Source: Gerris lacustris (Eukaryota > Arthropoda > Insecta > Hemiptera > Gerridae). Taken from it: a stretch of 64,000 nt of DNA. Within the stretch, counting starts at the first letter, position 1, and the number at the start of each line of letters is the position of its first letter. The notes below the pieces were generated by a model, which was given only the letters and a program-made list of their open reading frames with translations, had not been told where the DNA came from and did not search any database. The translations under genes were made by a program, and so were the position numbers. Shown piece by piece: positions 12,842 to 25,900 of the stretch. The stretch covers positions 59,059,102-59,123,101 of the forward strand of contig OX578285.1 in assembly GCA_951217055.1 (NCBI GenBank), read 5' to 3'.

Positions 12842-13868
12842 TGAGTAGTACAAGACAATAAAAAAAAAAATAAAAATAAAATAAAATAAATATATAATGT
12901 ATTTTCTTTTCATTATAAACGGTATTAATCTTAAACAATTAACTTTTTTTTTTAAATTTTTATCACATTATTTCGTTAACAATCATGAGAATAAATTAAA
13001 ATTTGCGATACATTAACAATTAAACACATGCGTATACCGTTTATTATAAGCAAGCCACGAGTGTAGTACATTAAAACATGGCTTTTATCATTTTTTTTCT
13101 TTACATTTATAAATAACATATTTTAATAAATAAATTAAAAACAATAAAATATAATATTAAAAAATAAGGAACTACATTTTTAAAATTAATGTATAGACAA
13201 GGTATTTATATGTTATAGCTAATCATTATAATTTTTAAATAGCTTTTTATAAACGTTGAACAATAGTAAGAGAATAGACTGTTACAATTTTTCTTTTTTT
13301 CGTTATAAATTTACTCATTACTAGTCAGAATAAATTTCTCTGAGTACATATAAATACATATTTGATAAACATGCTACATTTAACCGATACATGATTTGAT
13401 AAGTTATTATATCTACTATCCTGTATACATGTATTCAATAATTTTATTTCTTATTTAAAATACACACTATGAAGTTTTTGTGTGAAAAATTAAAATAAAT
13501 TTAGTTTTATATATTTTTACATAATATAAGACTAGATAAAATATTTGTTTTAATTATAAAGAATTAATAGAAAAGTGACATTTTACTTGAAAAATACTAT
13601 AATACATTAATTAAAAAAATACTAGGAAAACATTTAAAATGTATTTAAATATTAATATAACGGCTAAGTACGTATTATATTATTTTAAAAACCAAAATTA
13701 AAAAAATAAATATATTATTTACAGCTATACGCATTAATATTAGAGCAGATATATATTTATACATTATATACGATTTAAATATATCTTTAATTTTTTTTAA
13801 ATTGTATAAATATATTATAAAACAAATTTTAATTTTTTATTAGATTTTTCTGAGTCATTTGCTAATCT
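12842..13868. other. AT-rich region downstream of the receptor gene
   Basis: Nearly pure A+T text without open frames of interest. It lies immediately 3' of the predicted polyadenylation signal of the minus-strand gene. Confidence 0.4.
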
Positions 13869-13874
13869 TTTATT
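13869..13874 (-). terminator. Predicted polyadenylation signal AATAAA
   Basis: On the minus strand AATAAA occurs about 60 bases after the receptor stop codon (13933-13935), which supports the short terminal exon as the real gene end. Confidence 0.55.
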
Positions 13875-13932
13875 TATATTTTTTTTTTTTCACTGAGTGA
13901 TTTTAATACTGGTTCGTAAAAATCTTGGCACT

Positions 13933-13941
13933 TCAAAAATT
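13933..13941 (-). CDS. VgR: Receptor terminal exon (two codons and stop)
   Basis: A strong acceptor (TGTTTCAG) at 13942-13949 is followed in the required phase by AAT TTT TGA. An AATAAA signal follows ~60 bases on. If the donor at 14838-14839 were not used, read-through would add four residues and stop, so the protein end changes little either way. Confidence 0.55.
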   Translation of the reverse strand, partial: NF

Positions 13942-16900
13942 CTGAAACAACATAGTAAAAACAGAGATAAGAATTGTATTTATAGTAATCTGATTTTGAT
14001 TTTAATTACAAAAATCTCTCATTTAATGACAAGTAAAACATGAAATTGTAAGTTCATTTATACTGTTAGCTGCAAAAATGTTATATGGGCACTACAAGAA
14101 TTTAGAAATCGTGTATAGGTTTTTTCGCACTTTATAAAATATGTTTAAAAATATGAGTTTTTTACAATTTTGGAAAATGTTAGCAATTTTCAAAGTTTTG
14201 CAGAACCGGTAGAAATTGGAGTAGAAATACTTAATTGCATTAGAAAGAAAATGTTGTGCTCTTTAATTTTGAACTGAACCATTTTATCGACAGGAGCAGC
14301 CGTTTTCAAGTTATAAGCGGAAAACCGAAAATAAAATCGTGGTTTTTGTCCCACAAAAAATTACCAAAAACTGATTTAGAGGTAGCAAACTTAAATTTTA
14401 CATCTCCTAATCATGCCTGAAGACACAAAAACATAAAACCGTTTCCTGCACAAAACGCAAGGTGGACTTCCCCTCGTGACTGGACTATATTATAGAAGTT
14501 CCCCCTGTATAGAAAGAATGCTTTGAAATGACAAAAAATAAAAGAACCGACATTTCTTGGAGTAATAAGCCCTCCCATGATACAACATATGGGTGTAATC
14601 GCCATTTTAGATTTAAAAAATTAAAAGTGCTTTTATACAACTGAAGTGATATTTTTTATACAAATTGACGAGTCAATGTCTTGTGGAATTACGAGAAGGC
14701 GAGTATAATTCTTCTGTATAATGCTTCTCCAATTTGCACCAGTTTGTGGCTAGCATTTTAAACTAGAATTATTTATTTAAGATCTAGAATCAGTCTGTAA
14801 ATATGTTGCTTTATATTAACATAATTTCTAATTGCTTACCCTCAGTAGTGGATTGTTATATTCATCATTTTCAGGTATAAGTTCCTCAGTTAGTTCGTTT
14901 TTCAGGTTGTCAAACTGGAAGCTAAAGCAGAAAAGAATATAATTAGAAATTACAATCGTTTCGAACATAAATGTTTATTGCTCTTTCTAGACTTTCATTA
15001 AAAAAAAGATAAGGAATTTTTTAAATATTTAGAGTTTTTTTTTAAGGGATTTTCTAACAATATAGTTCCTTTCAGTTAATGGATGTGATCAAAAGGCAAA
15101 TGCATTTTTTTTGTAATATTAGGAGGGTTTCCAGGAATTAATTGTGATGTTACATTGTGGATTGAAGGATTGGGATGATGGGAAATAGAGTATTGGATTT
15201 TTTTTTTATATTGCAACAACATGACTACTTTATGTTATAAGCAATATAGATAACATGAGTTATGTATTGGTTTGTTACATATGATGTGAGGAACTATCAA
15301 TTGACAGTACTCACAGTATAGATGACATGGATATTAAACATGATTATATTTTAATAGTTATTTGGTGGTTAAGCCACTGCTTTTTTAGTCTACACTAACT
15401 AAATTCGAGGAGGGTTTCCAGGAATTCATGGTGATGTTAGATTGTGGACTGAAGGATTGGGATTCTCATTTTGCAGTTTCTGCAGTGGCGACCGTCCTAT
15501 GTTGTTATGCCCTTTATTATGTAGACATTTATTATGTAATATTCATACATGCATGTGTAATGTATATTAACAATTCTCTGAAACAAAATGACATCTTACC
15601 TCTTTCTGTTATCAAAGCTTCTGAATTTGAAAGATTTTATTTGTTTGACTTTACTGCTCGCACGACCGTATATATCATCAGGAATAGGCAGTTTTTTGAA
15701 CTTGACAGCGATTAGGATACCGGTAATGGTGAGAACCCCTAAAAGTATACAGACAACCACTAGTCCAGAATGTCCTTCGCTCGTAGATGCTTCTTCTTTA
15801 TTTTTCACTACGTTTTCAGGGAGTCGAATTAGATTCTAAAACAAGTGAAGCTTATTTATAATTGCTAACGTTTATTTAAATTAAAAAAACAAAAACAATA
15901 TAATGTCATATAAATATTTTTTTTTATGATTGAAGCAAGTTGGCGAGCCTTGCCAACTTGCTTGAACTTCTCCTCGGACAAAAGGCAAGATTAACACCCT
16001 ATTATTCTTGCCGTTTGTTCGGTCAAGAAGAGTGATTTAGTAGAGTACTAAATAACAGTGGAGTAGAACAACCTTCTCATGGAGACAGCAGATTAGTATA
16101 GCCCATTACCAGAGTCGAGTAACTAGTAGTTTTTGTTTATATCCAGTTTACTTCAAAATGGAACTTAAAAAGCAATATGTTAAACGTGCACTTCAGTCAT
16201 TTCTAAGCGTTTTAATCAGAACTAATCGTGTTTGGGTGAATAGAATAAATTAGTTTTTAAGAAGTTGGCCCAATAAGATCCAAAATGGCTTTTAGATCTT
16301 CTAGGGTCATTGTATCCTGAAAAGGCACTTTTGTAATTTTTACGCGTGTTGATTAGAACTAATCGTGTTTGGGCGAACAGTTTTTACGGAGTTGGACCTG
16401 GAAGATCCAAAATAACTTTTGTATCTTCTAACCACACCAACAAGGTTGTGGTATCAACCATAAAACAACCGTTGGCCAACAATTTGGATAATCACAAGAG
16501 AGGGAACAATTTTTTCAATCTATTCTCGCAACGCAAGACCACAAAAAACTTAAGTTCTGCAGGTGACATACTCCGTGTTCCTCGTTGTTTCAACTAATTA
16601 ATCTAATAAATTATTTTATTCAAACATTAAATTTCGATCATTTCAATATAAGAAGCATATACTCACCGGACATGAGCCATCAGGTGGTGCAAACATACCT
16701 CGATCACATAGACAAACCCCTTTCTTTACCATGTTTACGCAAACTCCATCACATTTCATAGAACTGCAAAAGTTATTCACTGAAAAACAAGAAATAAAAT
16801 CATCAATTATTATTAAGAAAGGAAATTATTCGACATCAGTTGATCAACGCCATAAATACCTATCCTATCACGATTTTATTAACTAAGTAACATGGTTAAT

Positions 16901-19900
16901 ATCACCGTATTGATTGGAAAATTAGATTGTATCTTCGTTTCAAACATACCATCTATTTGGAGGGATTGATGAGAAATCCTAATTCGTTTTACCACATCTT
17001 TAGAACTTGACGGAAGAAGTCTAATGTAACTGCACTCGCCGAAGAGGCTAGATTGACTACCGCACTTTTCTATAACTCCGTACTTAGCTGATTTTGAACT
17101 CAGAGACTGCTTTGAACTTTTCATCGCTAAATAAATGTGGTCTTCAAACAATCCGATATTAGCTGGTGGCTCCTAAATTAAAAATAAATAAAATTTTAGT
17201 GATTAGTAAACTTGGTACCAGCGCAAAAGGAATATAAACAAAAAACAAAGGTTGAAATCATTACAAATATCCTATTTTGGGGGAGCAATAAGTCAGGAGA
17301 ATGTAAAAAGGTATGACCGAACTTTTCAATTCTGAGAGATAATTCTATTAAATTTAAACAAGAGTTTGAGATGAAGGTATTACGCTATCAAAGAAGGTGG
17401 TTAGAATATTTTATTATTAAGTTATTGTGTATTTTATTGTGTTGAAAATATTAGTTTGATGGCACATCTGGTTTAAATCTTAGTAGATCTTTCACTTAAA
17501 ATTAATTGATTAATATATTTCTTGGTTATTCAAACATGTTTAATAATTTGTACAGACATTCTAAAATAAGCACTAAGATAGATATAGATTGATAATGTAC
17601 AGAATTGTGTTTCGTTCAGACATTGGTGTAATAACCTAATCAATATATTGATAATTATTTACACAATTTGTGAGAGACACCAAGGGATGTGCCACGCAAG
17701 CGTGACACATAGGAACTGTTCTAACATCAGACATTACGTCATTAAGATGTTGGCTCGGCATTACGCCATGTCCTGCATCGTTTCGTCGCGTCCGACTCAT
17801 CAGGGGCCCGACGATGCCCACCCAACTCTGGACCTATACCAGATCTAGCATTTTTTAATTTGAACTAAATACAATTTATAAAAATATAGGATATACATTT
17901 TAAAATAGTAATTATATATATATATTTTTTTTTTTTTAAAAAACGTACCGCAACCATAAATAGAACTTCAAGCTTAGTTCCGTTGTGATATACACGTCCG
18001 ACACTTCTACCTGAAAGATCTGTATAGTAAAGCCACTCGTTGATAACATCAAATGTTAAATCGGACACTGCTATACCGGATTTCTGATCTTTTAAGACAT
18101 TTTCTACCATTTTTCCTGTCATGAGAGATTTCATAAGTGTAGTTGAAGATGTACCCAGATTATCGCGTGTCTCACTCCAGAACAGTATCCTAAACGAAAG
18201 CAAGAATTATTTAAGTTTAAAAAAAGTCAATGTAAATAGTAATAATATGGTAGGAATATTATATGATAATAGAATATTAAATAACAATATAATAAAGGTC
18301 TGGGTCTTCTAGTGGCGACCGAAAAGTGTACGTCCTGACGTTTCGCTTCTAATTCCAGAAGCATCATCAGGGGTCTAAGGACTGTTCACAACTGTCTAAA
18401 CTAAGGACACCCTGAACACCCCTGAAGATGCTTCTAGTTTTAGGAGCGAAACAATGGGACGTACGGGGGTACGTTGGGGACGCAGTCGCCACCGGAAGAC
18501 CTAGAACTACAATATCATTCGAACCACGGAAGCCTACGTATTTTTACTCTATATATTCAAATACTAACCCCTGAAGAGGATCAAGAGCAACAGCTGTTAT
18601 TTTGCATTGGTAAGGTCCTTTATATATTTCAGTACACACTATGATTTTCGAATCGCAAACTTTAATCGCGTTCCAATTTTCGACGAAGTATACGTTGCCA
18701 GTAACCCAGTCAACCGCTATACTACCAACATGTTCAAAACCACTTCTAACGTCAACTTCGGTTGGATTATCCATAGATAAGATTGATATTTTTCCTTCGT
18801 ATCCTGCAAAAATGAGTGATAATTATATTTAATTCAAACCCTGTTTAATTAAAACTTAGCTTCAAAGATACTGCATAAAATGATTTATCAGAAGCTTATT
18901 GATAATTGAATGGCCAATGCTAATGATTAAAGCAGAATTAACTGTTATAACTTACTTGAAGTCCAATAAAGTTTGCTATCTTTGACGTTAATGTCCATTC
19001 CATCAATAACATTCGGTGATTTGAACTTATGCAAAACCTGAACAGTAGATAAAGACTCGGTTGTCATCCTGATGTCTCTTTCAGTCAGATAAATAAATTC
19101 CATTTCTTTTCCTGAAACACAAAGTAATTTTTAAATGTGTTATGCTTCAAAAATGCAATTTTGAGATGAATAAAACAAAAAAACAAAAACAATAATGATA
19201 ACATAAACTCACCTGTTGCTTTACACCGTCTTCGATCGTCTCTTAATTGATAGTAAGGTGTAAGACAGGTACAGAAGAAACTACCAAGGGTATTATGACA
19301 ATCTTGAGAGCAAGTGGTGGGAATTGCACATTCATTAATGTCCATACATGATCGCCCATCAGCACTAAGCTTGTAGCCGTCTTTGCAATAACACTGAGCT
19401 CCGATAGGACTTTCACGGCACAAATGGCTGCACTTGGCACCATCGCATCCAGAACCTAAGACGATATATTTAGTTTATGGTTATTTGCATGGCGATAAAG
19501 TTATATAACATTTTATTTCCAAAGAGATGGGCACAAGTAAAGAAGATATTAAATTTAGAAAACATATAGAAATTTTAGCTTACCACATAAACCCAATTCA
19601 TCTGAATGATCATTACAGTCTGGTATTTTATCGCAGACCCTATAAAACGGAATACATTGCTTCGAATCTCTACACTCTATTCCATCACAAATTACGCTTT
19701 CTGTAAAGAGACAATATAATATAGAAATTACTTCTAGGATTCATATTAAGGTAAAAATAAAATATAAATGAAATAAAATATACGATTTAATACATTTTTA
19801 TGGGTGCAAGTGTCCTACCATTCTTTTTACTTTGCTCTTGATGAGTTTCTTTGGTCATGCATAATGTTTCGTCTTCATCGGATTTATCGTCGCAGTCAGT

Positions 19901-22900
19901 CATACCATCGCAAACCCAGACTTCTGGGATACATTCTTTGATTTTCTTACATTCAAAGTAACCGAAAATGCATTCATTACAATCCATTTCATCTTCACCG
20001 TAAGAACACTCACTTGTTCCATTGCATCTAATAATAAAGAAGAAGAATAGATTAATGTCAGAGCAAAAAAAGTAATTGAGAAGGGGGGGGGGGGGGGGGG
20101 GGGGGGCAAACTAAATCAATAAATTATTATTAAGCTGTTTATTGTTACAGTAATGTACTGTCGAACCTGGCACTTATTGGGATGCACGATTTTGAAAGGC
20201 CTGTACAAGTAAAGTGAGTAGCATTGCACATATGAATGCTCCTTTCCTCCGGTTCTGGTGTTTCCATAGCTTCAAGAAGCGTTGGAATCTCATTTTTACA
20301 GTGAACCTCATCAGAATTGTCTCCACAATCGTCGAAACCATCGCACTCAAGCTTTTCATCAACACATTTATGATTAATACATGCAAAAAGACCAGTCTTA
20401 CAGCTTTCTTTGCTCTCTGAAAAATACCAAGAGACAAAAACATGAAAATATCGAGTCAAGAGCCTTTAAATATGTATTAACATTTTCGAGTTTTTTATAA
20501 ATTTACCGCAGTTAGTATGCTCGTCCGACATATCAGGGCAATCCAGTTCTAAGTCGCATTGCCAAGCTATAGGAATACAATTTCCTGAGGTACATCTGAA
20601 CTCCGTAAGGGGATTACATGTATTAGATTTGCAATCATTTTCGTCGCTGAAATCTTTACAGTCGAGTCTGTCATCGCATCGCCATGTAGCTGGAATGCAT
20701 TCTCCTGATTTGCACGCGAATTCCGCTGTAATCAATTTAAGAAAACAACTATAAGGCCATAATAACATAAAGTACATCAGTTTACAGATGCTATTGTAGT
20801 GCAACAATTTACTGGTTAGTTAAATTCTGTAATAAGGGTAAATCCTTAAAATCATGGTAATATCAATAGAATTTCATTTTAAAAAAGTCTAATAAATTAA
20901 ATTGCTACGTACCCGTGGAGCACATTCTTTCGAGGGAACAGTGTAGTTCATCAGATGCATCTGCACAATCACTGAACGTATCACAGACTTGATTTTGTGG
21001 AAGACATCCACTGTTGTCAAGGCAGAAGAAATAGTCTAAAGGACAACCAGGTTTATCAGATTCACCAAGCATCGGTGCTTCTGTAGTGTATACACAACCA
21101 CTTTCATCGTCACCGGACTGACAGTCTTGAACCTTGTTACAAACCATATCTGCTTTGATGCACTCTCCAGTACGGCATGTGTACTGATCGTCACTGCACG
21201 TGATCTTTGTTATGCAGGTTAATCCGGACCCCTCCAATATCATACCAGCTGGACAGGCGCACACCTGGTGTAAACCAAATGTAAACTAATTCACAGAATT
21301 TGTGGTATGGTATGGTAATAACAAATAAGAAAATAATTGTATTAATTTTAGAAAATGAAAGTTCTTTTGCCTTTACCTTTACACTCCGATCAAAACATAT
21401 TTAACGTATTTATGTTATTAAACAATGGGATATTAGCCACTTTACACGTTTACACAATGTGAAGATCTGTGTGAACAATGTCTCATATCTCTGTGATTGA
21501 ACCATAGCCATAACTATGTATTGGTGTTTGAACTTTGATTTGTAACAAGTACGCTAATTACTCAGCTATGCCCATTCTTATTTATTTAAAGCCACTAAAT
21601 ATGTAATATACGTTTATTTACCTGTGAATTATCTCTAAGCAGACATAGATGACTACATCCACCATTATTGTTGTGACAAGTCGTATTATTAATAATTTCA
21701 TATGTTTTTAGAGTGAAAAGTTGCATCACATCGGTTTTTCTTGCTGTTGAAATTTGTATACAATGTAATAATTTCAAAATTAATATATAATAAAATAATT
21801 AAATCAGTTGATAATATTATAATTAAAATAGGAAAAATCTTATAGTTACTCATTGTGGTTCTCAAGTCTATTATTTCTGATTGGAACTTGTTAGCCCAGT
21901 ATACTTTATCAGATCCGTAATTGACCCAAAATATATAATTTCCATGTGAGGTCAAACCAATAGGTCCAGGTAAATGTTCTCTGAATATATGTTTGTCTAA
22001 AACTGTTAAAAAAAAAACTATTGAGATGTACCTATTGAATTTTGGGTTTTCCAAAAAGGGCTTTAAAATTTTATACGCCAATATTTACTTATGTTTTACT
22101 TTTACCATGTCATTTATATTTATTGATTTAAATATATACAATTTAAATATATTATGGATATTGTTTAATACGTACTATCTACGCCTGTGCTTAATATTTG
22201 TCCGGTACCCTGATCAGCGTAAAATAGCCTGTGCAGCAAAGGGTCATACTTCAGAGTTACTGTAGGTCCGATCAAACCCTTTTCGATGAAATGAAATCGC
22301 GATGATCCGTCCATGAAATATTTATCAATATGATTTGGACCTTTGCTGTTATGAAGACTTACAAACATAATGCTAAAAATAAATAGTATAATTATTATAC
22401 GTTAGATAAGAGACAATATCATTAAAATTCTACTAATGTTAAAGTAACCTACCTAAGTAAGGTTGATCGGTTTATTCACAATTAAGTCCTAATTACTTAC
22501 CCCATTTCTGGTATCAGTTCGAAATCCGTGGGCTCGTCATTACCGAAACTAGGAATGATAACGGTCTTAATCATTTTGTTTAAATTCAGAACGTTCATAG
22601 ATTTAGTTTTGCCATCGATCCAGTAAAGATTGTTAGTGATAGGATCATGATCAATCTTTGTGAACAGTTCATCTTGAGATTCATAGACGGTGGAAATAGA
22701 TTTTGTTTTCAAGCTAAATGAAGTAATACGATGTTTATAAAGGTCGCTAATGATCAATGAATCTGTAAAAAGAAATAAATATAAATATATTTTTAAATCC
22801 CTAAGGACCCATTTATACATCATTGCTGAATAATTCAAGGGATCACCTTCATCTATAATAAGAAATAAATATAATTTAATGCAACTCGAGTAATTAAAAC

Positions 22901-22918
22901 GTTCGTCAATTCGAGAAT

Positions 22919-22964
<46 letters not shown>

Positions 22965-25900
22965 TTTTTTTATGGACTCATATCATAACAAATAAATACA
23001 TCTAGAGACCTTTTTGTCGCAATAAATAAAAGAAAAGTTGGGACAAACACTTCATATTCCTGTTTTTCTTTAAATCTAAATTCTTTTTTTTACTGTCACC
23101 TCCGTAAAAAAGCTCTATTTATTTTTCAATCATTTCAACAACAAACACAGTTGTTTAAATAATCTGCATAAAGCTCTATTTATTTATTAATCATTTCAAC
23201 AACAAACACAGTTGTTTAAATAATCTGCAAAAAGCTCTATTTTTTTTTATCAACCATTTCAACAACAAACACAGTATTTTAAATAATCTGTATAAAGCTC
23301 TATTTGTTTATCAACCATTTCAACAACAAACAAAGTATTTTAAATAATCTGTATAAAGCTCTATTTGTTTATCAACCATATCAACAACAAACACAGTTGT
23401 TTAAATAATCTGCATAAAGCTCTATTTATTTATTAACCATTTCAACAACAAACACAGTTGTTTAAATAATCTGCAAAAAGCTCTTTTTTTTTTATCAACC
23501 ATTTCAACAACAAACATAGTATTTTAAATAATCTGCATAAAGCTCTATTTGTTTATCAACCATTTCAACAACAAACACAGTTGTTGAAATAATCTGAAAA
23601 AAGCTTTATTTATTTATCAATCATTTCAACAAAAACCTTCAAGCTTTAACCTCTTTTTAATATTTCCTAGATCTAGTAATATGTTATCAGCAAAAGCCCA
23701 ATAACCAAAATTCCATCTATTAATGAGTATTTACTCAGAAACAAGTTATAATTCATTGTTTTCAAAGATGTATTAAGTGCATAGCTTTTATACCGTCATA
23801 AGCATTGTATACAATATCTCCAAGAACTGCTACACTATCCAATGTATGTTCTGTAAATTGTTTTTTGCCAATTTTATTGTACTGGATCTTAGTTACAGTA
23901 GTGCCCGTAGAGACATATATGGCATCGACGTCTTTTTTCGTCTCACAATTTATTCCATCCGGGTTCAGTTGCATGTCTTGGGGACAAGCACAGGTTGTGT
24001 GGTTATTCTGGGTTGTATCTGGCGTTAAAAGACAGAGGTGACTGCATTTGTTCAGTAAACAAGGATTCGGATTCTGGAACACAATAGTTTTAAGTTCATT
24101 GAAAATCATATATTATGTACCGTTATCGATTAGATAACGGTCAAATTACCACTTTCAGCTATTGGGTTTCAAAACACTGGGCAGATGTCAAAAATGTCAA
24201 CAACACAATATCAAAATTACAAACCCATGTGATGGATTAAACTAAATCTTCAACTTACATTTTTTGATTGAATCGAAGAATGGAAAATATAGAGGTTGTA
24301 TATTTGTGAATCGTGTTTTTTAATAATAGAAGTTTGATTTTTTCCATTAAATTTATTGCAGGATAAAATTTGATTGCCTTTCCAATCACTCCAATAAAGG
24401 CTATTTTCAAAAACGGTTATCGAGAATGGGTTATCAACTGGTTCTGAGACAATGATCTGAAAAGGTAAATAATTAAATACATAGTTATTAAAACTTGAAT
24501 ATTCTTTAAGAGATTTACCCAATTTTAATTAATAATTAAAGTTTACTTAATTAACTAAGAATTTCATAAAAAATCAGAATTAAAAAATAAACTGGTAGAA
24601 AACGAAACAAGTTAATTAAGATAAATCACAGCATAAATATACTGATTCACATGATCCGACTGATCTGTCTTTTTTATTTTTTTATTAAAATTAGCATCTT
24701 TAAGAAGAAATTTTCATAGGGAATTTAGCTCATGGTTACCTTACGATCTGAACCGTCTAACAAAATGGATTCAATATTTTTTGTATGAGCATCAGCCCAA
24801 TAGAGACGACCAGTTCCAAAATCAATAGTGATCCCATTAGGCCAATAGATATCAGTATTCACAAAATCAGTCCTCAGTGAACCATCCATTCCAGATTTAA
24901 TGATACTACGAACATTTGCTCCCCAATCAGACCAAAACAGCAATCTATAACAGTTTAAAACATCAATTATTTGAACGACTCTAATTAAATATTTGAAATA
25001 TTCGCAAATAAAAAAACAAAAAAAAACCTAAATATTGTATTTAATAAGTATAATTTAAAATTATATTTACCCTTTGATAGGATAAAGAGCAAGTGCTCTT
25101 GGGTTGTCTAACCCATCCTTATGCAGTACCATACAGTGGATTCCAGTTTTAGTGCAAACTCCAATATGCTGCATTTGGCTGTCAGTAAAATATATATTTC
25201 CAGTGATCCAGTCTAGCGCTATATTTTCGGGAGTTCCCAAACCTGCAAATTTGTATATGATATCATGGATTAAAAACATCTTAATTTTAATTATTGTTGC
25301 AGATATGTTTTTTTTTAGTTTGCTTAAGGATCCTAACTTAGGAGTTAACTTTCTCATATAATCTCGGTCCCAAATCCCAAAAAATATGAATATATTGTTA
25401 TCTATACAGACGGATACGCGTGTCGACCTGCTAGCTGTAACTGTGAACCCACCTTTAAGAACCATCCTATAAAACCTTCCAAGTGAAGTGAGAGTCCTAC
25501 CCGGCACTACCGTCTACTCTAATCATCCTTTGAAACTTTAAACTCATCATGATTAACTATTTGTTTTCTTAATATTAAATATTCATTGCACACTACATTT
25601 AGAATTTTTTAATCAAAATCGTACCTTTTACGAGAAATAATTATTTCCCACGCTTTTTCAGAATTTTTGAGGGGTAGAGCCCTTCATTTGGGGCTAAAAT
25701 GCATTTTTAGATTTAGCCTCGGTGTATGATTTTTCTAGAAATGTATGCCAAATTTCGTCAAAATCGACCCAGTAGTTTAATCCCCACGCGTCTGCTCAGG
25801 CGACAGACATTATTTTAAATCCACTTTTTTGGACTCAGGTAACCTCAAATTGGAATATAAGAGCTTCAATAATACCTGGTTTCTGTTTTAGGGACCTGGT

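Noticed and set aside
18338..18452. True hammerhead ribozymes at locus B
   Set aside because: An extra U separates CUGANGA from stem II and no stem III/cleavage site partner was found, so only a hammerhead-like hairpin is claimed.
23109..23640. Possible CRISPR-like array
   Set aside because: Units are directly adjacent with no unique spacers, in an intron of an insect gene.
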